Origin: Bacillota bacterium
GTDB lineage: Bacteria > Bacillota > UBA5301
Length of the DNA stretch: 64,000 nt
Assembly (NCBI GenBank): GCA_017656135.1
Contig: JACDOJ010000003.1
Span: forward strand, 57,788 to 121,787
Direction of reading: 5' to 3'
The translations under genes and the position numbers were made by a program. The notes below the pieces were generated by a model. The model searched no databases. It saw nothing but the letters and a program-made list of their open reading frames with translations, and was not told where the DNA came from. Shown one piece after another: positions 10,822 to 21,132 of this stretch. Every line of letters starts with the position of its first letter. The first letter of the stretch is position 1.

Positions 10822-11964
10822 TCACTGTCTTTTTGCAATCCTGGCTATGATTGCTGCCCCTTCCTCAGCAGCCCGAGGTCTGGCCAGCTTACGACTGGCC
10901 GCAGCCATCTTCTCCCTTTTGGTGTCATTCTCCAAAAGGTCTTGAACGGCATTTAGGAGGGTTTCCCCAGACAAATCAGCTTCCAAAATCACCTGAGCAG
11001 CTCCTTCAGCCTCAAGGGCTCTGGCGTTGTACTCCTGGTGGTTTTCGGCGGCGGTAGGCAGTGGAATTAGAATACTGGGCAACCCCTTGACCGTAATCTC
11101 AGCCAAGGAAATGGCTCCAGCCCTGGCCACCACCAAGTCAGCAGCAGCCAAAGCCTCAGGCATCTGGTGAATGTACGCCCTAAGCTGAAGGTTGCCGGTG
11201 GAGACAAACCCTGGTTCCCGCTCAAAACCACCCAAACCCAGTTTATCCACGATGGCTTGATACTGCCCTTCACCTGTTTGCCAGATCACCTGGAGAGACC
11301 TATCCTTGGCCAGCTGCTGCCAGGCAGAGGAAAAAGCGGTGTTAATCGCCTTAGATCCCTGACTAGCCCCAAAAACCAAGAGAGTCTTTTTTGCCGGATC
11401 AAGGCCCAGCCGAGCACAGCCTTCTGCCCTACTGACCTTGGTGATGTCTGCTCTAATGGGGTTTCCGGTGTACTTTATTATATTCGGATCCCCCTTCAAT
11501 TTCGGCAAAAGCCGCTCTTTGGCAGCAGCGTACCCCACCAGCACCGCCGAAGCCTTGTTCAAAAGGAGTCTGGTGGTGACACCTGGCAGGGCATTCTGCT
11601 CCTGGAGCACAATGGGTACTCGCAGCCAGTGAGCAGCCAGAACCGGTGGTCCGCTGACATAACCCCCTGTGCCAATGACCACATCAGGCCTGAACCTTCT
11701 GATGATTGCCAGGGACTTCGGCAAGGAGTAGGCTGCCTTGGCCACTGTTACCAGAGTATCAAATGACAATTTACGCTGGAAAGCCTGGATATCAACGGTT
11801 TCTAAAGGATATCCTGCCCTGGGAATGATCTTCTGCTCCAACCCCCGTCGGGATCCGATGAACACAAACTCGGCTTTTTCGTCTATCTTACTCAAGGCCT
11901 CGGCCAAGGACAGAGCGGGATAGATATGACCACCTGTCCCGCCGCCAGCAAAAAGGTAGCGCAT
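10822..11964 (-). CDS. murG: UDP-GlcNAc-undecaprenol-P-P-MurNAc-pentapeptide GlcNAc-transferase
   Basis: RYLFAGGGTGGHIYPALSLAEAL, VIGTGGYVSGPPVLAA, RAGAISLAEIT. Confidence 0.98.
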   Translation of the reverse strand: MRYLFAGGGTGGHIYPALSLAEALSKIDEKAEFVFIGSRRGLEQKIIPRAGYPLETVDIQAFQRKLSFDTLVTVAKAAYSLPKSLAIIRRFRPDVVIGTGGYVSGPPVLAAHWLRVPIVLQEQNALPGVTTRLLLNKASAVLVGYAAAKERLLPKLKGDPNIIKYTGNPIRADITKVSRAEGCARLGLDPAKKTLLVFGASQGSKAINTAFSSAWQQLAKDRSLQVIWQTGEGQYQAIVDKLGLGGFEREPGFVSTGNLQLRAYIHQMPEALAAADLVVARAGAISLAEITVKGLPSILIPLPTAAENHQEYNARALEAEGAAQVILEADLSGETLLNAVQDLLENDTKREKMAAASRKLARPRAAEEGAAIIARIAKRQ

Positions 11965-11973
11965 AAAAACCTC

Positions 11974-13092
11974 CTACCTGGCTGAATGGGCTGATATGTT
12001 TAATAGTATTCCAATGGAAGCCAGGGTTATCGCCAGGGAAGACCCGCCGTAGGAGATGAGCGGCAAAGTGATGCCGGTGATGGGCAAGGCACCTGAGATA
12101 ACCCCGATATTCATGGCAGCCTGAAAGACGATCATCGAGGTAAGTCCCGTGGCCAGGAGGGATCCAAAGAAATCCGGGGCCTTCAAAGCAATCCGGAAAC
12201 CTCGAAAGGCAAAGACCATGAAGAGGGCCAAAACAGTGATAGTACCTAAAAGTCCCAGCTCCTCCCCAAGGATGGCAAAAATAAAGTCGGTGTGGTTGGC
12301 CGGCAGATAGGAAAACTTCTGTCTGCTCTGGCCAAGCCCTAGGCCAAAGAACCCCCCGGAACCCAAAGCCAAGAGGGACTGGATCGTCTGATATCCGGTA
12401 TCACTAGGGTCAGCCCAGGGGTTCAAAAAAGCCATCAGCCGCCGGACCCGGTACGGCTCAGCCCACGCCAGGCCCCAAAGAGCAGGGATAGTGGCACCGG
12501 CCAAAAGGCCCAGGTAACCCCAGGGTATTCCCGCCGTAAAAAGCAGGATGAAAGCAACTCCACTGATGGCAACGACAGAGCCAAAGTCAGGCTGGAGCAT
12601 GATTAAAAGGTCAGTGATCCCGATCCAAAGCAAAGGGGGCACAAAGCCTTTAGTAAAACTGGACAGTTTCTCCTTGGAGAGGCGAGAGAAGAAAGTGGAA
12701 AGAAAGAGAACCAAAGCGAGCTTAGTTAATTCAGTGGGCTGAAAGTTAAAAAAGCCCAGATCTATCCAGCGCTTCGACCCGCTGATCACATCACCCACCA
12801 GTACCACAGTGACCAAAGAGACCAAAGAAAAAACCATGGCCGGCCAGGCCAACCGCTGCCAATAATGAAAATCAATGTGCATAGTGATGTAGAGGGCCAC
12901 AAGACCAACAATGATCCAGAGAACCTGCCGTTTCAAGTAAAAAGCCGCATCACCTAGCTGAGCGTAAGCTCGGGCGGAGCTGGCACTGTAGACCATGACA
13001 ATGCCCAGGCAAAGCAGAGCGATAGTGACCCCAAAGAGCAGGTAATCAGGGGTTAACTTGCCTGGCTTCCTCTGTACAGCTACTCTTCTCAT
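11974..13092 (-). CDS. ftsW: FtsW/SpoVE/RodA-family SEDS protein
   Basis: multi-TM SEDS: MVYSASSARAYAQLGDAAFYLKRQ, TELTKLALVLFLS, LPLISYGGSSL; dcw context. Confidence 0.94.
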   Translation of the reverse strand: MRRVAVQRKPGKLTPDYLLFGVTIALLCLGIVMVYSASSARAYAQLGDAAFYLKRQVLWIIVGLVALYITMHIDFHYWQRLAWPAMVFSLVSLVTVVLVGDVISGSKRWIDLGFFNFQPTELTKLALVLFLSTFFSRLSKEKLSSFTKGFVPPLLWIGITDLLIMLQPDFGSVVAISGVAFILLFTAGIPWGYLGLLAGATIPALWGLAWAEPYRVRRLMAFLNPWADPSDTGYQTIQSLLALGSGGFFGLGLGQSRQKFSYLPANHTDFIFAILGEELGLLGTITVLALFMVFAFRGFRIALKAPDFFGSLLATGLTSMIVFQAAMNIGVISGALPITGITLPLISYGGSSLAITLASIGILLNISAHSAR

Positions 13093-13110
13093 CCTCTCCT
13101 CACCATCCCC

Positions 13111-14067
13111 TTACAGCCGGTAAAAAATATACAGACCTACCAGAGAAAAGAACAAACAAACCAACCAGAATCTGGCCACAACCTTGGTTTCGGCAAGGCC
13201 TGTGAGTTCATAATGGTGGTGCAAGGGCGCCATTTTAAAGACCCGCTTTCCCCTGAGCCGGAAAGAAAGCACCTGAATCATTACACTGAGGGTCTCAGCC
13301 ACGAAGACCACCCCGATAATGGCCAGATACAGCTCGGTTCCGGTGAAAACAGCCATCGACCCAACAAAAGCCCCTAAAGCCAGTGACCCGGTATCCCCCA
13401 TGAAGACCTGGGCCGGGGGAGCGTTATACCAAACAAAACCCAAACAGGCACCGGCTACGGTAACCGCCAACACCGCCAGGCCAGTGAAACCTGTAGCGAT
13501 AGCCAACAAGGCCTGGGCCAGCGCTACAATGGTCACTGAGCCAGCTGCCAACCCGTCAAGACCGTCTGTAAGGTTGACTGCGTTAGAACTACCGACAATG
13601 ATGAAGACCGAAAGAGGCAGGTGGATCCATAAGGGAACGTCTACCGAACCTACCAGCGGAACCTGAATAGTCGTCCCTTTGAAAGAAAGGGCGGCCAGGG
13701 ACACGATCAGAGCCAAGAAAACCTGGAATAACAATTTGTACCTGGCTTTTAACCCTAGAGACCGGCGCCTGACCACAATCAGAAAATCATCTAAAAGGCC
13801 CACAGCCCCATAGCCCAATAACGCTAAAAGCACGACCAGAGCCGGTACATCTTGGGCGTTGGTGGTCAAGGTGACAATCGCGGCTGCCAAGAGGATGAGA
13901 ACACCGCCCATGGTCGGTGTTCCGCTTTTTTTCAGGTGGGCCTGGGGACCGTCACTGCGCACGCTCTGCCCGAACTTCAGCCGCCGGAGCAGAGCTATGA
14001 CCGGCTTGCCGGCGACAATTACTAGGGAGAAAGCAAAAATCCCTGGGAGTATGAGGTCAACATCCAT
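13111..14067 (-). CDS. mraY: Phospho-N-acetylmuramoyl-pentapeptide-transferase
   Basis: KKSGTPTMGGVLIL, NAVNLTDGLDGLAAG, FMGDTGSLALG, MAPLHHHYEL. Confidence 0.98.
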   Translation of the reverse strand: MDVDLILPGIFAFSLVIVAGKPVIALLRRLKFGQSVRSDGPQAHLKKSGTPTMGGVLILLAAAIVTLTTNAQDVPALVVLLALLGYGAVGLLDDFLIVVRRRSLGLKARYKLLFQVFLALIVSLAALSFKGTTIQVPLVGSVDVPLWIHLPLSVFIIVGSSNAVNLTDGLDGLAAGSVTIVALAQALLAIATGFTGLAVLAVTVAGACLGFVWYNAPPAQVFMGDTGSLALGAFVGSMAVFTGTELYLAIIGVVFVAETLSVMIQVLSFRLRGKRVFKMAPLHHHYELTGLAETKVVARFWLVCLFFSLVGLYIFYRL

Positions 14068-14070
14068 GGA

Positions 14071-15459
14071 CTATTCCTCCATCAATGCGTGAACGATCTC
14101 TTCCAGCTTCATTCCTCTGGAACCCTTGACCAGAACCACATCATTATTACTCACTAAGGCGGGAACCTCCTGCTGAGCTTGGGATGTTGTCTCAAAGCTG
14201 AGAACAGATCGTTCCGGCAATCCGGCGGCCAGAGCACCCCTGGCTATTTCTCGGGACTTTAAGCCCACGGTGATCAGAAGATCGACCCCGCTTTTGGCGG
14301 CATACTCTCCTACTCGTCTGTGCATCTCAGTGCTCACCGGGCCCAACTCCAACATATCTCCAAGCACAGCTACCCCTCGCCGGTCTGGGCGCTTCATGCT
14401 GGCTAAGAGGTCAAGCCCGGCGGCCATCGATTGATAACAGGCATTGTAGGCATCATTGATGACGGTGCTGCCCTTGGGGGTTTGCAAAACCTCACAGCGC
14501 ATCCCCGTCAGCTTGGCTTGAGCCAAACCAGCTGTGATCTCATCTATGCTCATTCCCACACAGTGGGCCACAGCGGCTGCAGCCAGGCCATTGATGACAT
14601 TATGTTTTCCGGGCACGGGCAGGGTCAGACGTGTTTTCTTCCCCGCCACCACCAGGTCGAACTTAATTCGGCCGTCTGGAAGCTGGCTGAGATTCTCCGC
14701 CGAGACCAGGTAATCTACATCTCCGTTGCCCAGACCATAGTAAACCACCCTGGCCTGGCTGCGCCAGGCTTGACCCACGACATAGGGATCATCGCCGTTT
14801 AACACGGCCCAACCATCAGCGGGCAGGGCCGTGAGGAGCTCGCCTTTAGCCTGGGCAATAGCTTCCTTACTGCCTAAAAGCTCGATGTGGCTCTCCCCGA
14901 TATTGGTGATTACCCCAATATTCGGTTGGGCCATTTCGGCCAGGTGAGCGATTTGACCCGGTCCCCGCATGCCCATCTCCAGGACGGCGTACTCTGTCTC
15001 CGGCTCGATTTGGATCATGTTCAAAGGCAACCCAATCTCGGTGTTTAGGTTACCTTTGCTGGCCAAAACAACATGTTTTGCCCTCAAAACTGCGACGATT
15101 AAATCCTTTGTCGAGGTCTTCCCGACACTGCCGGTCACAGCCACTACTTGAGCCCGGCTCTCTATCCGGCGCCAGCTGCCTAAAGTCTGAAGGGCCTTGA
15201 GGGTCGAATCTACCTTTAAAAGTGGGACCGGACTCTCTGTCGGCAGCTCCTCTTCCCAGAAAGAGGCTACAGCGCCCTGCTTAGCGGCATCGCCCAGGAA
15301 GTAGTGTCCGTCGACACGCTGGCCCTTGATGGGCACAAAAAGATCTCCAGGCTGCACCTGGCGGCTGTCAATGGCCACCCCGGTGACCGTCACCTCACCG
15401 CTGGCAAAATGGATTTTCCCGGAACAGACCTCTGCGATTTTACTCAAGTTAACTTTCAT
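14071..15459 (-). CDS. murF: UDP-N-acetylmuramoyl-tripeptide--D-alanyl-D-alanine ligase
   Basis: VVAVTGSVGKTSTKDL, VINDAYNACYQSMAAGLD, Mur ligase fold. Confidence 0.97.
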   Translation of the reverse strand: MKVNLSKIAEVCSGKIHFASGEVTVTGVAIDSRQVQPGDLFVPIKGQRVDGHYFLGDAAKQGAVASFWEEELPTESPVPLLKVDSTLKALQTLGSWRRIESRAQVVAVTGSVGKTSTKDLIVAVLRAKHVVLASKGNLNTEIGLPLNMIQIEPETEYAVLEMGMRGPGQIAHLAEMAQPNIGVITNIGESHIELLGSKEAIAQAKGELLTALPADGWAVLNGDDPYVVGQAWRSQARVVYYGLGNGDVDYLVSAENLSQLPDGRIKFDLVVAGKKTRLTLPVPGKHNVINGLAAAAVAHCVGMSIDEITAGLAQAKLTGMRCEVLQTPKGSTVINDAYNACYQSMAAGLDLLASMKRPDRRGVAVLGDMLELGPVSTEMHRRVGEYAAKSGVDLLITVGLKSREIARGALAAGLPERSVLSFETTSQAQQEVPALVSNNDVVLVKGSRGMKLEEIVHALMEE

Positions 15460-16960
15460 CGTTCTCTTCCCTTAAGGCGCGCAGAATCTCAGCGGCCTCT
15501 TCCCTATCGTCAAAGTGAATAATCTTGTCTTTGAAGACCTGGTAATCTTCGTGGCCTTTACCGGCTATCACCACCACATCCCCGGCCTCTGCCGCCTCCA
15601 GGGCGTACTTGATGGCATCCCGACGGTCTACGATCACCTTGTACCCCTTCGGCTCAGTCACCGCCTTAAGGCCTTCAACTATGTCGGCACAGATCTGGGC
15701 CGGTTCTTCGCTCCGAGGGTTGTCGGAGGTGACCACCACGAAATCGGCCAGTTCACCGGCGATACGCCCCATCTTCGGGCGTTTGGTTCGATCCCGGTCA
15801 CCACCACAGCCAAAAACCACCCACAGCCTGCCGGCGGTGAAAGCCCGGGCGGTCTCAAGAATGTTCTCCAGTCCGTCTGGGGTATGGGCGTAATCAATAA
15901 CTACTGCAAAATCTTGGCCCTCATCAACTAATTCTGCGCGGCCTCTCACTCCGCCAGTGGCCTCCAATGCTTCTTTGATCGTCGCCAAATCCAACCCCTC
16001 GACAAGGCCAACGCCGATAGCCGCCAGGCAGTTATAGACATTGAACTCTCCCAGAAACTTCACTGAAAACTCAGCCTGTTGGCCACAGGCCTCCACATGG
16101 AACTTGGTACCGTTGGGGTTCAGCTCAAGTCCTAAGCCGCGTAAATTGACTCCGTCAGATAACCCATAGGTTAAAACATCCACTTGACTTTCCTCAATAA
16201 TCCTGGAACTGGCCGGATCGTCGGCATTGACAATGACCGCCTTGGGCCCGGTCTTCCACGGGTCCCGGCCGATCCCCGCGAAAAACTTGGCCTTGGCAGC
16301 CAGGTAGTTTTCAAAATTCTCGTGAAAGTCCAAGTGGTCCTGGGTAATGTTGGTAAAGATCCCGATATCAAACTCCGTCCCGACGATGCGTTTCAACGTT
16401 ACGGCGTGGGAAGAAACCTCCATGACCACGTGGGTCACCCCTGCCTCCAGCATCCTCGCAAAAAGCTCCTGCAGGTCAGAGGCCTCGGGAGTGGTACGGG
16501 AGGATTTGATCTCCTCGGAGCCGATCATATTTTTGATAGTGCCAATTAATCCCGTCTTTAAACCGGCACGTTCCAATACCGATTTGACCAAAAAGGTTGT
16601 GGTGGTCTTACCGTTGGTGCCGGTGACCCCGATCACCCGCAGGTGTCGGGAGGGGTGCTGCCAAAATTTGGCAGATACCAATCCCAGCGCCTTCCGGCTG
16701 TCTGGTACGATCACCTGTGGAACCTTGAGGCCGGGAAGGATTCGTTCGCCCAGCACCGCCACAGCTCCGGACCTTACAGCTTCCGGGGCAAAGTCGTGGC
16801 CGTCGTAGCGAAAACCGGAAATGCTGACGAAAAGATCCCCAGGCTTCACTTTCCGGGAGTCGTATGCTATTCCCTGGACCTCCAGGTCAGGCCGTAAGTT
16901 TTCCACCTGTACTTGCGGTAAATCCTTAACTAACTCTTCCAAATTTGCCAATTGTTTCAC
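15449..16960 (-). CDS. murE: UDP-N-acetylmuramoyl-L-alanyl-D-glutamate ligase (MurE)
   Basis: VIGVTGTNGKTTTTFLVKSVLERAG, VVIDYAHTPDGLENIL, VFGCGGDRDRTKRPKMG, SDNPRSEEP. Confidence 0.97.
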   Translation of the reverse strand: MKQLANLEELVKDLPQVQVENLRPDLEVQGIAYDSRKVKPGDLFVSISGFRYDGHDFAPEAVRSGAVAVLGERILPGLKVPQVIVPDSRKALGLVSAKFWQHPSRHLRVIGVTGTNGKTTTTFLVKSVLERAGLKTGLIGTIKNMIGSEEIKSSRTTPEASDLQELFARMLEAGVTHVVMEVSSHAVTLKRIVGTEFDIGIFTNITQDHLDFHENFENYLAAKAKFFAGIGRDPWKTGPKAVIVNADDPASSRIIEESQVDVLTYGLSDGVNLRGLGLELNPNGTKFHVEACGQQAEFSVKFLGEFNVYNCLAAIGVGLVEGLDLATIKEALEATGGVRGRAELVDEGQDFAVVIDYAHTPDGLENILETARAFTAGRLWVVFGCGGDRDRTKRPKMGRIAGELADFVVVTSDNPRSEEPAQICADIVEGLKAVTEPKGYKVIVDRRDAIKYALEAAEAGDVVVIAGKGHEDYQVFKDKIIHFDDREEAAEILRALREENDES

Positions 16961-17007
16961 ACCCCAAATTTATCTTTGCCGGAAATCATTACTGCTAATG
17001 CAGAAGA

Positions 17008-19119
17008 TCAATTATCGGCGAAGGTTACTTCAACTTTAGCCCCTCGAGGAGCCACACTTCCTGCCTTCGGAGACTGGCTGACCGCCAGACCGCTACCCTT
17101 GGGAACCAGCAGGAAGCCCTCGCGTTCTAAAACAGCTGCCGCCTCCCGAATGGTTAATCCAAATACATTAGGAACCAGAGATTCGCCATTCTCCTCAGAG
17201 CCCAAAGGCATATTATCCTCGCTATTTTCCAAAGAAGTCTCCAGGATGACCGTGGTTCCCTTCTGAACAGTAGCCACCGGTTTTGGGACCTGATCTACGA
17301 CGATCGGTCCTTCCCCGGAAACTGTTACCTTGAAACCGGCCTTGGTCAAAATGTCTATAGCTTCTGAAACCGGGTAGTTCCGAATGTTAGGCACTCTGGC
17401 CAGGCCGGTGAATTTCAGTGCCTGCTCCTGGTCGAAATAGGGTTCCACATTCAGGTACTCTAAAACATCCTTGACAATAGCTTGAAAAACCGGTGCCGCC
17501 AAAACACCACCGTAGGTAATGGCCGTTTGGGGCTCGTAAAGGGCGACCAGACAAACCAGCTCTGGGTCATCAAAAGGAGCAAATCCGATAAAGGAGGAAA
17601 CCACTTTTGAGCGACTGTACCCACCACCCACAGCGATCTGGGCCGTTCCGGTCTTCCCAGCCACCCGGTAGCCTGGTATGTCGGCCCGACGTCCGGAACC
17701 ATTAACCACTACCGACCGGAGAATACGCCGCATCTTGTGAGAGGTTTCTTCAGAGATAACCCGCCGCCTCACCTCCGGCGAGATTACCTTCTCTCCATCA
17801 GGACCAATTATCTTACTAACCAAGCGGGGCTGAACCAGCACCCCACCATTGGCCACCGCCGAAACAGCTGTGACCAGCTGCAAGGGAGAGACGCTGATAC
17901 CTTGGCCGAACCCAATGTTGGCCCAGCCCACCTGGGCAATGGTGCCGGGCTTGTGAACTTGCCCGACAGCCTCCCCAGGGAAATCAATACCGGTTTTAGC
18001 CCCGAAACCAAAAGCCTTGATGTACTTATAGAAGACCTCTTCCCCGATCTCCATACCTAAAGTGGCAAAGACGGGGTTACAGGAGTTCTCCACGGCTTCC
18101 ACGAAACTCTGACTCCCGTGACCCCCGGCCTTCCAACATCTGATCCGGTGTTTGCCGATGACGATGTAACCAGGATCATAAAAGCGGCGTTCCAGGTCAG
18201 TGACTCCTTCCTCCAAAGCCACTGCCGAAGTGATGATCTTGAAGGTAGAGCCGGGTTCGTACAGGTCTGTAACTGCATAATTGCGCCGGTTGGCAGCAGG
18301 ATAATCCTGATAGGCGTTAGGATCAAAACTGGGCCAGTTAGCCATGGCCAGCACCTCACCGGTGGAGGGGCGCATGATGACCACTATGCCCTTAGAGGAG
18401 TTAGTTTCTCGGACGGCTTTGGCCAGTTCTCGTTCGGCTATATACTGGATGACCTGGTCAATAGTTAAGACGATATCCTTCCCATCTACCGGGGGAATAT
18501 ACTTACGGATGCCCCCGGGAATCTCCCGGCCGGCAGCATCTCGTTCCGCCACCACTCTCCCCGGCAACCCCCGCAGGTAGCTATCGTAATAGAACTCCAA
18601 CCCTTCCAGACCTTGATTGTCAATGCCGGCGATCCCCAAGACCTGGGCCGCCAGCTCCTTGTTCGGATAGAATCTCTGGGGATTTTCAACGATGCCTATG
18701 CCTGGAAGGTCTAGCTCCCAAAGGGCTTTTGACTCCTCTTCAGAGATCCGCTTTTTCAGCCAGACACTGGCGGTGTGCTTGGTAAGCCGCTGGTATACAA
18801 AATCGTAATCCAAGTCTAAGATCTGAGCCACCTGCCTGGCCGTCTCTTCGGGGTTTTCAATGTCAGCCGGTACGGCGTAAGCAGCATCGGCGCTGACACT
18901 GACCGCCAGTTCGTTCATGTTTCGGTCATAGATGGTGCCTCTTTTGGCATCAACAGGCATTGGCCTGAGCCGTTGGTTGAAGGCATACTCCTTTAACCTG
19001 GGGTTCTGAAAAACTTGGACCTGAACCAATCTTAAGGCGAGTATAAACAGAAAAGCGACGGCCACTAATAATACCAACGCGATCCGCCGCTTGATTGCCA
19101 GCTCTGTAACTTTGGGCAT
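17008..19119 (-). CDS. Class B penicillin-binding protein with two C-terminal PASTA domains (SpoVD/FtsI type)
   Basis: YEPGSTFKIITSAVALEEG, KTGTAQIAVGGGYS; PASTA repeats VPNIRNYPVSEAIDIL and VPNVFGLTIREAAAVL. Confidence 0.95.
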   Translation of the reverse strand: MPKVTELAIKRRIALVLLVAVAFLFILALRLVQVQVFQNPRLKEYAFNQRLRPMPVDAKRGTIYDRNMNELAVSVSADAAYAVPADIENPEETARQVAQILDLDYDFVYQRLTKHTASVWLKKRISEEESKALWELDLPGIGIVENPQRFYPNKELAAQVLGIAGIDNQGLEGLEFYYDSYLRGLPGRVVAERDAAGREIPGGIRKYIPPVDGKDIVLTIDQVIQYIAERELAKAVRETNSSKGIVVIMRPSTGEVLAMANWPSFDPNAYQDYPAANRRNYAVTDLYEPGSTFKIITSAVALEEGVTDLERRFYDPGYIVIGKHRIRCWKAGGHGSQSFVEAVENSCNPVFATLGMEIGEEVFYKYIKAFGFGAKTGIDFPGEAVGQVHKPGTIAQVGWANIGFGQGISVSPLQLVTAVSAVANGGVLVQPRLVSKIIGPDGEKVISPEVRRRVISEETSHKMRRILRSVVVNGSGRRADIPGYRVAGKTGTAQIAVGGGYSRSKVVSSFIGFAPFDDPELVCLVALYEPQTAITYGGVLAAPVFQAIVKDVLEYLNVEPYFDQEQALKFTGLARVPNIRNYPVSEAIDILTKAGFKVTVSGEGPIVVDQVPKPVATVQKGTTVILETSLENSEDNMPLGSEENGESLVPNVFGLTIREAAAVLEREGFLLVPKGSGLAVSQSPKAGSVAPRGAKVEVTFADN

Positions 19120-19122
19120 TAA

Positions 19123-19599
19123 CTATCTCCCCTCGTACAGCCCCGCCGCCTTTGCCACTGATGTAAAGAAACCACTTATATATTCGGCAACTTGGGCCAC
19201 AACCCTTTGGGGCCCGGAACCGATAGTTTTATTCGTCGGCTCTGCCAAGGCCACATATTTAATATCAAGAGGTTCGACCATTCCTAATTCTGTCCGCGCC
19301 ACCTGATCAATCCGGTCCAAAGACTTCAGTTTCATGATTTCAAGGGCCAAGCGGTCACGGTACACTTGGAGTTCCTCTTTTTGTGTCTCCAGTTCATCCA
19401 GGCGATAGGAATAACTCATGACCACATTCTTTTCGGTGACATAAGCCAAAAGGAGCAGGGCGGTCACTAGGCCTGCCAGCGCTATTTGAGCCATGGGGCC
19501 AAGAACTCTATTACGTGGGCGGCACCCAGGCCGGCTGCGCTTAATAGTGGCTCTAATCGGAGTTTCCTTATGGTTCTTTATGCGTTTTGCTACAATCAT
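19123..19599 (-). CDS. ftsL: Septum formation initiator / FtsL-like protein
   Basis: single TM followed by coiled coil; between rsmH and the PBP gene. Confidence 0.8.
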   Translation of the reverse strand: MIVAKRIKNHKETPIRATIKRSRPGCRPRNRVLGPMAQIALAGLVTALLLLAYVTEKNVVMSYSYRLDELETQKEELQVYRDRLALEIMKLKSLDRIDQVARTELGMVEPLDIKYVALAEPTNKTIGSGPQRVVAQVAEYISGFFTSVAKAAGLYEGR

Positions 19600-19610
19600 A
19601 TTCGCCCCTC

Positions 19611-20570
19611 CTACTCCTCATTACCGGTGGCTGAAACCACTTTCTGGGCTACCCGGAGTTTGGCGCTGCGGGAGCGAGGATTGGACTTCACCTCACTAGA
19701 ACCAGGCACAATAGGTTTCTTAGTGATAATCTCCAGTTGACGTCGGTGTCCACAGGTGCAGACCGGCAATCCCGGCGGGCAGATGCACTCAGCCGCCTCC
19801 TGCTTGAAAAGATGTTTGACGGTCCTGTCCTCCAAGGAGTGAAAGCTGATCACCGCAATCCGTCCCCCTGGTTTCAACAGAGAGATTGCCTGCCCAAGAG
19901 CATCCTCCAGTCTTTCCAGTTCTCGATTTACCGCAATCCTTAGAGCTTGAAAGGTCCGTCTGGCCGGATGGGTTCCATCCCTGTTTGGTGCCGGATAGGC
20001 CTCCATGATGGCTTCCACAAGGTCAGTGGTAGTTTGGAGCGGACGTTCCTGTCGGCGGGTGACAATGGCCCTGGCGATTCGTTTGGCCCACCGTTCTTCA
20101 CCATAGTCTTTGATGATGCGGGAGAGCTCTTCTTCGCTGGCTGTATTCACCAGGTCAGCCGCTGTCAGCTCCTGATTTCTATCCATCCGCATATCCAAAG
20201 GAGCCGTGAACCGATAAGAAAAGCCCCGCTCAGGGTCGTCAATTTGCATCGAAGAAAAGCCCAAGTCAAAGACGATGCCGTCTACCTGTGAGTAGCCGAG
20301 ACCAGCCAAAATCGGCAGGAGGAAATCATAATTGGAATGGACCAAAAAGAGACGATTGGCTTTGCGAAAGTTGTCTAGCCTCCCTGCAGCCAGTTTTAAG
20401 GCTCTGCTGTCCTGATCGATCCCTACGACCGTTCCTGTCGGGGCCGATCTTTCCAGAAGCAACTGGGAATGTCCTCCAGCTCCCAAGGTGCAGTCCACAT
20501 AGACTCCCCCTGGACGGGGCTCAAGAGCATCCACAGTCTCTTCCAGCAAAACTGGGCGGTGGTGATCCAT
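19611..20570 (-). CDS. rsmH: 16S rRNA (cytosine(1402)-N4)-methyltransferase
   Basis: HRPVLLEETVDAL, YVDCTLGAGGHSQLLLE, ISFHSLEDRTVKHLF. Confidence 0.98.
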   Translation of the reverse strand: MDHHRPVLLEETVDALEPRPGGVYVDCTLGAGGHSQLLLERSAPTGTVVGIDQDSRALKLAAGRLDNFRKANRLFLVHSNYDFLLPILAGLGYSQVDGIVFDLGFSSMQIDDPERGFSYRFTAPLDMRMDRNQELTAADLVNTASEEELSRIIKDYGEERWAKRIARAIVTRRQERPLQTTTDLVEAIMEAYPAPNRDGTHPARRTFQALRIAVNRELERLEDALGQAISLLKPGGRIAVISFHSLEDRTVKHLFKQEAAECICPPGLPVCTCGHRRQLEIITKKPIVPGSSEVKSNPRSRSAKLRVAQKVVSATGNEE

Positions 20571-20586
20571 CCTTGGATTCCCCCCC

Positions 20587-21018
20587 TTAGATACCTAGAT
20601 CAACAATGTGTTCGGCGATTTCTTCGAAGGAGTCAGCGGCATCTTCTGAATAGCTTTCCCATTCAGCCTTGCTCCAAATCTCCACTCGTGTAGAAACACC
20701 TATTACCACAGCATCTTTATCAATCCCCGCATATTCCAGTAAGTTTTTAGGCAGGTTGATCCGCCCTTGTTTATCAACCTCGCACTCAGTGGCACCGGAA
20801 AACAAGGTGCGCACAAAAGCGCGGACATCCCGTTTGGTCATGGGCAGAGTTTTGATTTTTTCTTCCAGCTTTTGCCACTCATCTTGAGGATAAACGAAAA
20901 GACAGCGATCCAGACCTCTGGTGACCACAAACTTCTCACCCAGGCCGTCCCGGAACTTGGCCGGCATGATCATCCGGCCTTTAGCATCGACAGTGTGGTT
21001 GTACTCTCCCATGAACAC
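20587..21018 (-). CDS. mraZ: Transcriptional regulator MraZ
   Basis: [24 protein letters not shown], two MraZ/AbrB-like domains; GTG start after GAGGTGA. Confidence 0.98.
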   Translation of the reverse strand: MFMGEYNHTVDAKGRMIMPAKFRDGLGEKFVVTRGLDRCLFVYPQDEWQKLEEKIKTLPMTKRDVRAFVRTLFSGATECEVDKQGRINLPKNLLEYAGIDKDAVVIGVSTRVEIWSKAEWESYSEDAADSFEEIAEHIVDLGI

Positions 21019-21049
21019 GGCCCGTGGTCACCTCGGCTTCAGCTGTCCA

Positions 21050-21086
21050 CCACTTTCCACCACTTTCAACCACTTTTCGCTACTTT
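21050..21086 (-). promoter_or_regulatory. Four-repeat MraZ-box-like operator upstream of mraZ
   Basis: plus-strand CYACTTT at 21050-21056, 21060-21066, 21070-21076 and 21080-21086 (minus AAAGTRG N3 x4), exact 10-bp period. Confidence 0.8.
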
Positions 21087-21132
21087 TATTCTCCCCCGCC
21101 ACCAAAAATCCTTCAAGTCTCCTATTTTTTGC

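Noticed and set aside
11167-11766. 199-aa plus-strand ORF
   Set aside because: Antisense to murG; no family resemblance.
21050-21086. Short tandem repeat interpreted as a CRISPR or microsatellite
   Set aside because: Only four 10-bp units with no spacers of CRISPR size; better explained as an MraZ operator.
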